From Orobanche coerulescens (taxonomy: Eukaryota > Streptophyta > Magnoliopsida > Lamiales > Orobanchaceae): 64,000 nucleotides of DNA. Shown one piece after another: positions 35,125 to 46,124 of the stretch (positions are counted from its first letter, which is position 1; every line of letters starts with the position of its first letter). The stretch covers positions 41,813,001 to 41,877,000 of the forward strand of contig CM065806.1 of assembly GCA_033398695.1 (NCBI GenBank). The letters are read 5' to 3'. The translations under genes were made by a program, and so were the position numbers. A model generated the notes under the pieces. It had not been told where the DNA came from, ran no database searches, and saw only the letters and a list, made by a program, of their open reading frames with translations.

Positions 35125-35811
35125 TTCTCCCCGCCTGTTCCGCCGACGTCCCCGTCGACGCGTCCGCCACTCGGTGCCTCGATGTACCGCATTGATCCCA
35201 GACAGTACATCGGCATTTCCTCTTGGCCGGCTTCTTACGAAATCGAAGTGTCGTCATCATTGCGTACGGGACTTGTTCCACAGTCAAGGGGATAATGATG
35301 GGTTTGTTCGACCGTTCGCCCATAGTGTCTTTGCTTTTGGGAAAAAGGCAAAATTGTTCTTCTCCGTAAAGTCCATTCCCAAAATGAGATCCCGATCGTC
35401 CATCGTGGTGACTTTGAAATGCACTCGGCCTTCCCGGTCTCCGAGCACGATTCGCACTCCGTTCTTGCCCTCGTGACCGATGCTGGCGGTCCGTTGTTGG
35501 ACTTCATCCGGCCCTTGCATGGGTGCACAAGTAGTCCCAATCTTCTCGCCGGCCTCGGTGATATAGTTGTAGTCGGCTCCCGTGTCGACCAAGGCCTTGA
35601 TGGGTTGGTGGTTGATGGATCCTTCCACGAACATCAACTTGCTTCCTCGCGGTCCCTCGCCGCCCGCACCGACGGCTGAATTAAGTTGTTGAATCGTGCT
35701 TACCTGCCGCACGCCGTGATCAATCGTTGGCCCCTCGCATTCGGCCATGGCGTTGAGCTTCCCCATCTTGGACGATCCTTCATCCGATGAGCTCAGCCGC
35801 ACAAAAAGCAT
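35096..35811 (-). pseudogene. Retropepsin-like protease region of element C
   Basis: The minus strand encodes an aspartic protease of retrotransposon type, with the active-site segment ALVDTGADYNYI and the later DLILGMDF strand. Upstream, in another frame, CFLCG and AHRMKDR mark a degraded CCHC knuckle (about 35770-35810). Downstream the frame breaks near 35300 and continues in another frame with IPLTVEQVPYAMM to about 35096. In related elements this protease processes Gag. The frame changes mean this copy is not functional as read. Polypurine tract GGCGGGGAGAA abuts the LTR at 35125. Confidence 0.8.
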
Positions 35812-35913
35812 CCTCGATGGTCGGGAGCGCCCCTGCGTTCACCAGAGTTGTATGGCTTGTCCGCGTCATATTGCGGTCTCGTCCCGAATCTTCCGCGTGA
35901 TGGTTGGGCTGGT

Positions 35914-37061
35914 TCAGATCGACGTGCGGGTGTCTCCCCCGCCTTTGGCTTGACCCTCAGCTCGCGGCTCTTTCCTCTTCTCGAATTCGGCTAGGGACTC
36001 GGCCACTTTGATTGCCTCATTGACAGACTTCACCTCGCGGCCTTGTACTCGGTCCCTGACCCAACTCGGTAGTCCATCCAGGAAGAAAAATAGTCGATCA
36101 TCCTCGGTCATGTCCGGAATCTGAAGCATGATCGATGTAAAGTCCCGAACATAGTCCCGAATGGTAGTCTTGTGCTTGAGCTCGCGGAGTTTCTTCCTTG
36201 CCTCATAGCATGTGTTCTCGGGATAGAATTGTGCCTTGAGTTCCGACACGAACTCGTCCCAAGTCCCGATTGGTTGGCAAGTTCCTTTTGCAACACTGGC
36301 CTGTCGATGACGCCACCACAGCGCTGCATCGTCGGCAAGATATAGTGCGGCCTGCCGTACCTTGGCCTTCTCGTCCGTCAGTCCCAGACCATCAAAGTAA
36401 AGTTCCATTCGCCACAGGAACTCCTCGATTGACTTGGCGTCTCTCTTGCCAATGAACTCCTTGGGTTTGGGGACCTCAACCCTGGGTCCCTCGAACCTCG
36501 CCCCGCCAAATGTCTTGTTCATTTCGGCCCACCATTCGAGTTGGTGCCCGAGTTGCTTGCCCGACAGATTTTATCACAAAAATCTTCAAAACGTTTGGCA
36601 CTTACCTCGCAAAACTCGGCATACTGCTTGCGTATCTCCGTTATGCTGGCTGCCACATGATCCTCGATCGTTGCTAACTCCTTCCGCAACGAGAGTTGAT
36701 CCCTCTTGAAGGTCTCGGTGGCCCAACGTGTGCCCTTCCGGTTGGCCAACTTTCTCGAGAGTTCCCACGCGTTCCTCCGTGCTCAATTGGGTGTTAGTGA
36801 TGCGCGCCCAAGAGCTTCGATGTCGTCCTCGATGTCGGGTAGGCGGTTTGCTAAGGTGAGTATGATCTTTCGGATGTCTTCATCCTCAAGAAGTCGGCTT
36901 CGTGCCGGGTTCTCCTCGTGTTCTTGCGGTACCACACCGCGCGCCTTGCTCTTGCCACGCTTGGCTTTCCCTTGGTGGGACTTCTCCACGTCCCGGACCT
37001 TGTCGGCCCTCGTGACTCGTCCGTCCTCCACATTGATGCTGCCTCGATCATCGTCGGCCAT
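35914..37061 (-). pseudogene. gag of element C, frameshifted
   Basis: The likely start is ATG at 37061 (MADDDRGSINV). The N-terminal part is charged and helix-rich (IEDDIEALGRA, then RDQLSLRKELATIEDH) and looks like a coiled coil. It is broken by shifts near 36785 and 36530. The gag domain at 35914-36522 is open: PKEFIGKRDAKSIEEFLWRM, ALWWRHR, WDEFVSELKAQFYPEN, LRELKHK, IRDYVRDF and FFFLDGLPSW. The family is recognised from the WDEF...FYPEN pattern common in plant Ty3 Gag. It differs from the gags of E and B, so C is an independent lineage. Confidence 0.82.
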
Positions 37062-37123
37062 GATGCTGCGATCGTTAGCGTCGACTCCCTTGATCTTGCA
37101 CACCTCCTTGTGTGGCTAACGAT

Positions 37124-37136
37124 GGCTCCGATACCA
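37124..37136 (-). other. Primer binding site of element C
   Basis: Minus strand TGGTATCGGAGCC, one base from the Met-tRNA complement, next to the 5' LTR. Confidence 0.8.
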
Positions 37137-37138
37137 CT

Positions 37139-38240
37139 TGTCACGGGCTTAGAGTTTGCTATGCTCGTAAGCGTCGTGCGGCCTAGCACCTTCTTGCTAG
37201 TCAGCCTTAAATCCTCCGAATTTGGTTAAGTAAGAAGTTGGCACAACGAAAGAGAGGCAATGGGTTGAGGAAAGTTTTCTTCCACTAAGTTGTAAAGAGT
37301 TTACAAGTATGTCTCTTACAAATGAATTCCCAAGGATGGCTGCAAATGAGCCCCAACATCCCTATTTATACTACTCCCTATCTCTAGAGTCTTCCTCCAC
37401 CTCCTCATTTGGAGGCTTCTAGATCCTCCTACACTATTACAAAATCTAGAGTGTTCTAAGTGCAAAAGCCTTTACAAATGTCTAGAATCATCTACTAGAT
37501 TACAAGTCTTGACTCATCCAAGAGTCTCTAGCACCTTCCACATGTTTCCGGATCTTCCTGGCTCGTTCGGCCCGACCCGGCCCGTTCGGCCCGACTCGGC
37601 CCGTCTCCATGTAACCCGACCCGATCCGGCCCGGCCTTCCACACATGCCTCCGGATTCATCTTTGATGTTTTGGACCATCCCGGTCCGTTTCTGGAATGT
37701 TCCGAGTATAATTTCCGCATGGACTCTCGGCTTTCCAATGTCCACTGCCATCACAAGGCTTTTTCCCGCTAAGCCTATTATAGGGGGAGGGTGCTCCGTG
37801 CATCCCTCGCGCGCCGCCCGCGCGCGCGCCCAGTGCCTTGCGCGCACCCCTCGCGGGTGTCCGTCGCCCGTGTCCGAGTCTCGGCCCTCGGATGTGCCTC
37901 GTCTCGTCATCTTGTCCCGCATTGTCCCGAAGCGGTGTGCCTGTCCGCTGCACTCGTCCGTTCGGTTCCCGGCGTGCCTTGTCCAGCCACCCAAGTTGTC
38001 CCGCATCAGGCCTGATGGCCTTGTCCCTCGGTCGGGCACTCTGTTGCCCGGTTGGCCTGCTCGCTCGGCCATACATCCACGCATGCCGCGCCACACGGCT
38101 AAGTCCCTCAGTCGGTTGTGCCGATCCACACGGCCTAGTTGTCCCGAACGTGCCCCGTGCACGTTGATCTGTTGAACCTCGCACCCCTCTGTGCGGGTCT
38201 GTCCGAGCATTCTGTCGGTCATTTCTCTCGGGGCGTGACA
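37139..38240 (-). repeat. 5' LTR of element C
   Basis: TGTCACGGGC to GGGCGTGACA on the plus strand, 1102 bp. The TATA, GC-rich U3 and CGGCCCG-type short repeats correspond to those of the 3' copy. Confidence 0.9.
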
Positions 38241-38616
38241 GTGCGCTACACTGAAATGAGTCAAAAACTCATGCAATGATCTAGAATGGAAAACAAACAC
38301 GTGTCAACTCATGACACGACCATACGTGGCACAACATTCCAAAGACATGGACAACGCCAACCGATAATTCGCAGAAAAACTCAACGAAACTGGAACGAAA
38401 AGGTCGGGTATTACAACATCTAGGACAGTTTGGATTATATCATACCTTTTGAATGAAGCATTGCCCTAGTTGGGAGAGAAGCATGTCTAGCCGTCTACAG
38501 AAAAAATCTGATCTTTTTTGGTGCAAGAGTTTTCGATGACCAGCTCCAAGAATTAATATTTGTGTTTGTATCTGAATCATGCGTAGTGGTCATTAGCCGT
38601 TAACAGTTTAGGTAAC

Positions 38617-39440
38617 ATGACTAGTGCTCCAAATTTCTTTGAGCCCTTGGTGCTACAAGCTGCAAAAACGCATGTTATAATAGAGGATAAGCCGCAAGAT
38701 AAAGAAGACACGGCACATATTAAGAAATTAGTATCTTTTAGGGATACATTCACTGAGGGACAACAGAAGATCCCTGCCAAGGACAAAGTCGATTTGGTGA
38801 AGAAGGGATTATTGAAGATTACGTATGAGGAAGGGAACCGACTTCTTCTTCAAGTCACGTTGGACGACAAATACTTCCAAGGTTTGTGTACTCCTTGAAA
38901 GGAAGCACTGGTGGTTAAACTATTGGGAAAGAATGTAGGATATCACGTCCTTAAGGAGAGATTGAAGAAGCTTTGGAAACTTGCTGGTTATTTAGAGATG
39001 ATGGATATTGACCAATGTTTTTATAGGGTGAAGTGCGATTTGCTTGCCGAACGAGAGAAAATAATATATGCTGGCCCAGGGATGTTATTTGATCACTATA
39101 TCGCAGTGTCTCAGTGGACTCCAGAGTTTGCTTCGCCTGAGACGAAGGTTGAAAAAACCATGGTGTGGGTCAGGTTTTCGGGACTTAATTTGCTCTATGA
39201 CGAGAGCTTTTTAATGGCTCTAGCAGGAACTATAGGTACTCCTATCAAGGTTGAGTCTAATACTTTGCATGTGGAACGTGGTCGTTTCGCTCCTATATAT
39301 TGATCTCACAAAGCCGGTTGTGAGAAAGGTCAACGTTAATGGTTTTTGGTATAAAGTCCAATATGAGGGATTGCACATCATTTATGGCTCTTATGGATGC
39401 TATGGACACCTTACAAGGGATTGTGCAGAAGGCAAACAAT
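38617..39440 (+). pseudogene. LINE ORF1 (DUF4283 with CCHC knuckle)
   Basis: From ATG 38617 the product matches the nucleic-acid-binding ORF1 of plant L1 elements. It has VKLLGKNVGYHVLKERLKKL, then a DHYIAVSQWTPEF strand, VWVRFSGLNL, and a knuckle of the CYGHLTRDC type near 39400. Stops occur at 38896-38898 and after 39300, and the frame changes between the last pieces. The usual protein binds LINE RNA; this copy is dead. Confidence 0.75.
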
Positions 39441-40380
39441 GACAAAGTCAGCCCATTGAAACCTTCTCTCAGGGATGCAAGATGGTGGCTGAACCAAGCT
39501 AGAAAGATGATACGACGACGACAAGGGTTACTATTTGGGGAAAGAAAGTTGTTGAGCCACTAATTGTGGCGCAGGATGTGGGGGCGGTAAACTCAGAGGC
39601 GATAAACGTGGAGGTAATGGAGGAGACAATATCAGAGATTCATGTAGAATGGATGACCGTTACAACAAAGAAACGTCCAACTCGCCAAAATCGTCAAGGT
39701 AGTAAAAAAAGAAACGTATTAATGAGAAAATTAAAGTGAAGGAACTGGTTATTGTGGGTGTACCACACGCTCAAATTAGCAATAATGAAGCCCAATTGGA
39801 AGATGGGATGTTTCAGCAGGTGATGATCTTTGCCGAGCCAAACATTGCAACTAATTCTAATAGTGAGCCAACCTTTCAACATGGAGCAGGAAACCCAAGT
39901 GGGACTCTCCGCAAAGTAACGGGTCAAAATTACACAACTATTAATGCAGAGCTTGTGGAGAGGTATCATGGAGTAGAACCAGCAACGCATGAAGAGGACC
40001 CAACGCTCTAATCGTGGACTGTCAGGTGGGGAAGACATCTCCAATTGATAAAGTGCAATTCGTTCCCGAGACCCCTTTGGAAGGGGATGCCAACCCTAAT
40101 GATATGCAACAATAGGGATCCTCTGTTGGTGCATTCATCGTCCAAATTTCTTGATATTAGGCTTCAAAAAGTATCTTTGCTATCCTGGAATATCTGGGGG
40201 GGGCTCTTAACAAGAAAGCAAATGACATTTGATGGATATAATTGGGAAATTTGCTCCTACTTTCCTAATTGTGATGGAAACTCATGGTCCTTTTGATAAA
40301 CAGTGATGTTTCGGAGAAGGACATGATATTAAAAGGTAGAGATTGTTAATGATAGAGGTCAATCTGGGGGAATTTGGATT

Positions 40381-42844
40381 TGTAATACCCGGTTGTAAAT
40401 TCATTCATTATCATTCAGTAAATTGTCACTCAGTAAATTTTTTCACTCATTGATAGTCATTCATCATTCATGTTCATTCATTGTGTTCACCGTTTGGCGT
40501 ATTTGGAATCTTGGATCAGTTATCATTCGTCTTTCAACCTTGTTTGAGATTCGAGTCAAGAATATTATCATTATCATCATTGTTGGTAGCCTGTGTGTGA
40601 TGAGTAGCGCACGCTACATACTCTTTTTAGCGCATGATAATTGAGTACTGGTAGCGCACGCTATCGGATTTCATTAGCGCACGCTACTCGTGTAATTGTG
40701 GCAGGCGGTCCAGTAGGCACTGGAGTGAATTGGAGAATTTGTAGCGCACGCTATGTGGGAAATAGCGTACACTAGGTGTGGGTTGTAGTGCATGCTATCG
40801 CTTCATCAGCGCGCGCTAGTGTTTTGGAGGCAGACAGTCCAGTAGGCATTGGACTGAAATGGGAAATTCTTAGCGCACGCTAGGAGTGGATATAGCGTAC
40901 GCTAGTTGTATTGTTAGCGCATGCTAAGCAATCAGTGTAGCGCGCGCTAAGGCTCAATCAGACTATGGACAATAGGTTATGGACTCCAGTTGCTGGGTAT
41001 CAAACATCAATTAGCGCACGCTAATATTTGGGTAACGCACGCTAAGAAGAAGGCGTTAGCACACGGTACCAAGTTCGTAGCGCACGCTAACGAGGCAGGC
41101 AGAACTCACTGGACTGCCCGGTGAACCGCTAGCGCACGCTAATATCAGGAGCTAGCACGCGCTAAGCTGGATTTAGTATATATTGGACACTTCGCTCTTC
41201 ATTTCGTCATTTCTTCATTCCTCAACCATTCCGGGCGATTTTGGGTGATTCGTGAAGAGTTCTTCGAGCTGCAATCATCTAACATCATCTTGAAGCTCCT
41301 AATTTAGATTAATCAACATTTAATCCTCTCCACACCAAATCAAGGTAATCTTTTCTTGAATCTAGAATTTCGGGATTTGAGTGTTTTCCTTCCGATCTCT
41401 TCAAGTTAGCTTGCTATTATGTTGGAATATGTTGGATATGGATTATCTACCTTGGATACATGTGTTCCTACGGATTTATTGGTGTATTTTCGAATTTGTT
41501 AAGTATTTGAGGAATTATTCAAGAACCCTTGAAGGTTGACTTTAATATTTTGGGGGTTTCCGATTAGATGTTGTCGTAATCTCGAGTTGTGCATCCCTAT
41601 TGGATTATTGATGTCATTGAAGATGTTGTGTTGGATTAAATCACTCGTTTGGAGGTTGGTGTTAGATATATTTGAAATTAATCGTAAACAATGGGGGGTT
41701 GTTTACAACATATTTGTTAGAATGCCCCAATGAGTTTGGATATTGTTGTATCGACTTTTGAGTTGGTTGTGATCATGCTTGATTCGTATATTAAGCGGAT
41801 TATTGGTAATTGTGTTATTTAAGGTTGTTCGAGCGACTGATAATTCCACTTAGGACGTTTGTTCGATGAAGGACTTATATTCACCGGTATTTGTTTAAGT
41901 TAATTCTTACTCGGTTAAAAGGATACTCATTCCTTTCGTTGTTGTTCATTCATACATATAATTCATTCATAGTATATCACTCATGTTGAGACTTGTAATT
42001 ATCAAAATAATCATTCAATTCACGAGGAACAACGGTTCCAATCATTTCATTTGAAGCTATCTCTCATTACGTCATTAGTTCACCTCGGTTAGTCATTCTT
42101 GACCCTTGTCGATTATATTCATTGTTCTTCATCATGGTCTCTTTTGTTCGTGTGATCTTCTGGGATTGTATTGCGTTCCGGGTGGTATATGTGTGGAATT
42201 TTTAGTCGGGCACATTAAGGTCATTATGTTTATGCGGGGATCCGGACACATTGGACTGTACACACGGTAACGTGCCTCTGTGAGACTAATTAGACCAAGT
42301 TTTGTGGCTGTTTATGCGGGACGCCGGGCACTCGACAGGCTTGTGCACTTGCACATCCCATTCGTGGCGTACTATGATGCCCATCATTCAACTCGATATC
42401 ATAACTCATTCATGTGATTATTGTATTTTGTTCAACTCTTGAGGAATGTTGTTCTGTGTAACTGGCCCCGTTGGGGGTGTTGTTTTTAGGTCATGGCAAG
42501 GCAAAAGCACGGGGAGAGAATGTTGACAGCGAGGAGTCCCAGTGATACTAGTATGGGGCCCCAGTCTATCCATTTGTTCATGCTTCTTTGTTATGTATTT
42601 TCCGTTGCAGTTCCATTTGGATTTCATTTCATTCAGTGTTGTATATTTTATCTTCATATGAAATATACGTGTATTCTGTATTTCCTGGGTGTGTTGTACT
42701 TGAAACTCCTCATCGGAGTAATTGATGATATAATGTGGTTCGGTACTATAATTATATTGTTTAATTTATTAATTTTTATTCGCCCGATGGGTCCCAGTTG
42801 GGGGTCCACGGCACTGTAATATCCGTCTAGTTTAGGGTGTTACA
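40381..42844 (+). repeat. Solo LTR, family 4 (plus orientation)
   Basis: It runs from TGTAATACCC to GGGTGTTACA with a perfect GGATT duplication (40376-40380 and 42845-42849). It contains the largest palindrome array here (about 18 copies, 40603-41164), TATATATT at 41177-41184 and a CCCC/GGGG hairpin (42466-42477). No interior sequence remains. Confidence 0.9.
40603..41164 (+). promoter_or_regulatory. U3 palindrome array of the 40381 solo LTR
   Basis: About 18 copies, mostly TAGCGCACGCTA, mixed with TAGCGTACGCTA and TAGCGCGCGCTA. Two GTCCAGTAGGC...CTGGA inverted motifs are interspersed. The last copy (41153-41164) ends 12 bp before the TATA. Confidence 0.75.
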
Positions 42845-43379
42845 GGATTCTCAAGCAATGTGGCAGCAACAGTTCGGTAAGCACTTTAGCGGTCTTTTTG
42901 ATACTATTACTTTGAAATTGTCTAATGGAAATGAATCTTGGTGTTTCACGGGTGTGTATGCTAGTCCGACACTTACTAAATGACTGGAGCTGTGGGATTA
43001 TCTGATTACTATTAGAAATAGTATCTCTGAACCTTGGTTGTTAATAGGAGATTTTAATGTGGTAATTCTTCCTAGTGAGCAAAATGGAGGTGTTTTTAAG
43101 CAAAGTAAAGCTAATGCCTTATTAAATGTCCTGGACTCCTGTAACTTGTTGGATGTTTCTGGTATGAGGAGAGTCTCAAAGAAATTGGATTGTGGTCTTG
43201 CTGACTTACCGTGGTGCCTTGCGTTTCCCGAGGCCTATGTTGAAGTGTTGTGCTGGTTCCATTCTGACCATAATCCCTTGCTTCTAAGATGTGGTAGATT
43301 ACCTCAAACTAGAGGAAATAGGCCCTTTCGTTTTGAGGCAGCTTAGATAACTCATCAGGGCTACGCTCAAGTTGTACAA

Positions 43380-45605
43380 CAAGCTTGGAATAAGATTGTC
43401 TCTCTAAAGCAGGTTAAGGATGATTCTGTGGTTTTTAATAAAGAAGTGTTTGGCAATATTACAAAAAGAAAGCAGGTTTCGGAAAGGCGTCTTAAGGGTA
43501 TTCAGAAAACCCTCGAGATAATTGATTATGCTAGATTGGTGTATCTCGAGCAACAACTTCAAAGGGAATATGATACTATCCTTTTTCGGGAAGAACTCCA
43601 TTGGCACCAAAAATCTAGAGAAAGATAGATTAAGTTAACATAAAAAATTTTCGTGCTCAAACGGTGATAAGACGGAAACATAATAAGATTCATGGTTTGC
43701 ATTTTCCTAGTGGTATATGGTGTACAAATGATGATATTTTGCAGGAAGAGGCTCAAAGGTTCTTTGGTAATCTTTTTTGCTCATCAAAGCAGCAGCCTTA
43801 TTCTCGACTTGATCCCACTTCCGTCAATTTCCCTCAACTATCTCATGATGCCAGGCTTGCTTTGATGAAGTCAGTTACGAGGTTGCTGATGATCTAGATC
43901 ACATGCATCCGTATAAGTTTCCTGGGCCAGATGGTTTCCAAGGTATATTCTTTAAACGGTATTGGCATGTTGTAGGGGAGGATTTAACTAAACTAGTTTC
44001 TCACTTTCTGGTAGTTTTAATCCGACCATAGCTGAGACCCTTATTGCTTTAATTCGTAAAGTGGACCAGCTTAATAATTTAAGGAGTTTCGGCCAATTAG
44101 TTTGTGTAATACTATTTATAAAAATCATGGTAAACAGATTCAGGCCCTTTTGGGGCCAGATCATAGGGCCTTTTCAAAGTAGTTTCTTGTCGGGTAGAGG
44201 GACTAATGATAATGCTATTATACTCCAGGAGGTCATTCACTATATGAGGAAGTCGAAAAAAAAGGAAGGGGATGCTGTTTTTAAGATTGACTTGGAGAAA
44301 GCTTATGATCATGTTAATTGAGATTATTTGCACCTTTTTGGTTTTCCTGAGATTACTATAAGGTTGATTATGCATTGTATGACAGCCTCTAGTCTGTCCA
44401 TTATCTGCAATGGAAAGAGACTTCCTACTTTTAAGCCATCTAAAGGTTTTGGGCAGGTTGATCCTCTTTCTACATACCTTTTTGTCATTCGTATGGAAAG
44501 CTTGTCTCATGCAATTTTGAAATTTGTTGATAAAAATTCTTGGAAATCGGTGATGGTCTCTAGGAATGGTCTTGCCTTGTCTGACTTGTTTTTTTGCAGA
44601 TGATGTCCTCCTCTTCTTGAAGGCAACTTCTTCTCAAGCTACATTAATTCAAGGCATTATCGCCGACTTTGCTTTGAAATCTGGTTTGAAGGTTAGCGCA
44701 ACTAAATCCAGAGCTTTGTTTTCTGCTTCAACTTGAAGAAGTAAAGTGAATTCTATAGTGTCCATTAGTGGGATTAGAAGCACTACATTTCTTGAGAAGT
44801 ATTTAGGCTTTCCTATGATCCAAGGACAGCTTAGGAAGACGGATTATGATTTTCTGGTTGCTCAAGTCCAGACAAGATTAGCGTCTTGGGGAAATAAGTT
44901 GTTGAATAAATCCAGAAGGCTTGCTCTAACTCAATCGATATTGACCTCTATCCCAACTTATTATATGCAAGTTTCTTGGCTCCCACAAATGGTTTGTAAC
45001 CAGTTAGATAAGCTGACTAGAGACTTTATTTGGAAGATAATGATGGGAAAGGCATTCAATTGGTAGGATTAGATAAAATTACTAAACCCAAAACTCTGGT
45101 GGGTTTGAAATCCGGATGTCCAGGGAAGCTAATACTGCTATGCTTGGCAATCTAGTTTGAGACATGCACAGAGGGGTCAACAAGCTTTGGGTGAACATCA
45201 GGACCGATAAATATGTTGGTGCAACGCCTTTTCTTGACATTCCTAAGAGAAATGGTTCACTGGCTTGGAATTCAATTTTAAAAGCAAGAGCGGAGCTGCA
45301 GGATAGCTATGAGTACATAATTGGTAATGGTAACTCTTCTATCGAGTTTAGTCCCAGGTCCAAGGTTGGGAAGTTGACTCAATAGGTACTTTTTGTTGAC
45401 ATTCATGATCTAGATATTTGTATGAAAAATGTAGTTGAGAATGGTGTTTTAGATATAGACCAATTCTACACTAATCTTCCTGCTAATGTTATTGAAAGCA
45501 TATCTGGTTTGCACATTTCTTTAGATCCAAATGTAGAAGATGGTTTTACTTGGAAAGGCAACATGGATGGAGCTTGTTTAGCGAGTGGAGACTACCTTTT
45601 TCATC
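43380..45605 (+). pseudogene. LINE ORF2 reverse transcriptase and following region
   Basis: Recognisable pieces are GPDGFQGIFFKRYW (about 43925), DLEKAYDHVN (motif A, about 44290), and FFADDVLLF (motif C, about 44590, with a frame change just before it). The connecting segment follows: FLEKYLGFPMIQG, ASWGNKLLNKSRRLALTQS and TYYMQVSWLPQ. Further on, GVNKLWVNIRTDKY and NGSLAWNSI belong to the zf-RVT-side linker. Both motif C Asp residues are present, but stops and shifts rule out a working enzyme. Confidence 0.75.
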
Positions 45606-45821
45606 TACCAAATACTATTAAATTTAAAAATTAATTAAAAACTAATTATTTTTAAAGTTGAACAATATCAAACAAAGCCTACATCCCTTCTTTTTTCTCG
45701 TGATAAATTCTAAGCTAATCTCAACCGAAATTGTTAAAATCCTGTTGGCAGGCTTACACACTTATAATTTTTCCTGCAATGCATCAGCACAAGACACACG
45801 ATAGTCCACAAAAAAAGTCTG
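45606..45821. other. No feature seen
   Basis: AT-rich sequence between the LINE break and the small DNA element. Nothing is recognised. Confidence 0.5.
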
Positions 45822-46124
45822 TTTGGTTCAAATGAGGGGAAGGAAGGGGAAGAATTTTTATGGAAGGAAGAGAAAGGGAGGGGAGAGAATATAAAATAGA
45901 TTTAACTGTTTCGACAAATTGTGTAGGAGGAAAAAGGGAGGGAAATAGAAGCACCTTACTTGGTGAAGAGAAAGAATGAGAGGAAAAATAAACTAAATTA
46001 GACTATTATACCCTTAACTCTACATGTGGGTGTCTTCTTGACATTCATTGTCACTCCCAAGCCCGGATAAAAAAGGAGGGTTGCGGTAGGTTAGTGGCAG
46101 CCAGCATAAAACTCATCACATTTT

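Larger units (their letters stand above)
34040..38240 (-). mobile_element. Gag-protease LTR retrotransposon (element C), non-autonomous
   Basis: LTRs 34040-35124 and 37139-38240 have perfect TGTCAC/GTGACA termini. The flanking duplication reads as 4 bp, GTGC (34036-34039 and 38241-38244). Removing the insert restores the palindrome TAGCGTGCGCTA seen intact in the sister LTR near 17281. The interior, on the minus strand, has a Met-tRNA-type primer site, a coiled-coil-like gag N-terminus, a gag domain, a degraded zinc knuckle and a retropepsin domain, then a polypurine tract. Reverse transcriptase and integrase are absent. Confidence 0.9.
14716..38415 (-). mobile_element. Large nested gag-only Ty3/gypsy element (element E)
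   Basis: Minus-strand host of the nest. Its 3' LTR (14716-17460) and 5' LTR (31554-38415) share palindrome-array sequence and ends. The interior is 17461-17816 plus 28989-31553, with a gag pseudogene, a Met-tRNA primer site and a polypurine tract. No pol is visible. Later insertions are a solo LTR (15132-17209), a gag-only element (17817-28988) and a gag-protease element (34040-38240). The left LTR has lost its first bases and about 2 kb internally, so no target duplication can be confirmed; the right flank is ACATC. Confidence 0.8.
31554..38415 (-). repeat. 5' LTR of element E, split by element C
   Basis: It runs from TGTAACAGCC to GGGTATTACA and is about 2.66 kb without the insert. It contains a GC hairpin (about 31948-31966), repeats built on GTTATCCCGGCATCGCACTA (near 32446, 32554 and 32632), a minus-strand TATA at 33684-33691 and a palindrome array (33704-34039, finishing at 38241-38248). 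Confidence 0.85.
40130..43346 (+). pseudogene. LINE ORF2 endonuclease, split by a solo LTR
   Basis: The start region reads LLSWNIWGG, the first strand of the APE-type endonuclease. After the solo LTR (40381-42844) the frame resumes with WCFTGVYASP, then LIGDFNVV and HSDHNPLLL, the latter containing the catalytic His. In a live element this enzyme nicks target DNA. Several stops break it. Confidence 0.75.
38416..45605 (+). mobile_element. L1-type LINE, decayed, split by a solo LTR
   Basis: Plus-strand remains of both ORFs in order: ORF1 (38617-39440), endonuclease (40130-40380, resuming at 42845), reverse transcriptase (about 43880-45070) and part of the zf-RVT region (to about 45605). Stops and frameshifts are frequent. 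The 3' end with RNase H and poly(A) is missing. The left end abuts element E exactly, so the 5' limit is unknown. Confidence 0.8.

Noticed and set aside
42493..42819. Small hydrophobic protein in the 40381 LTR
   Set aside because: It lies in the LTR terminal part after the hairpin and matches no protein; a chance frame.
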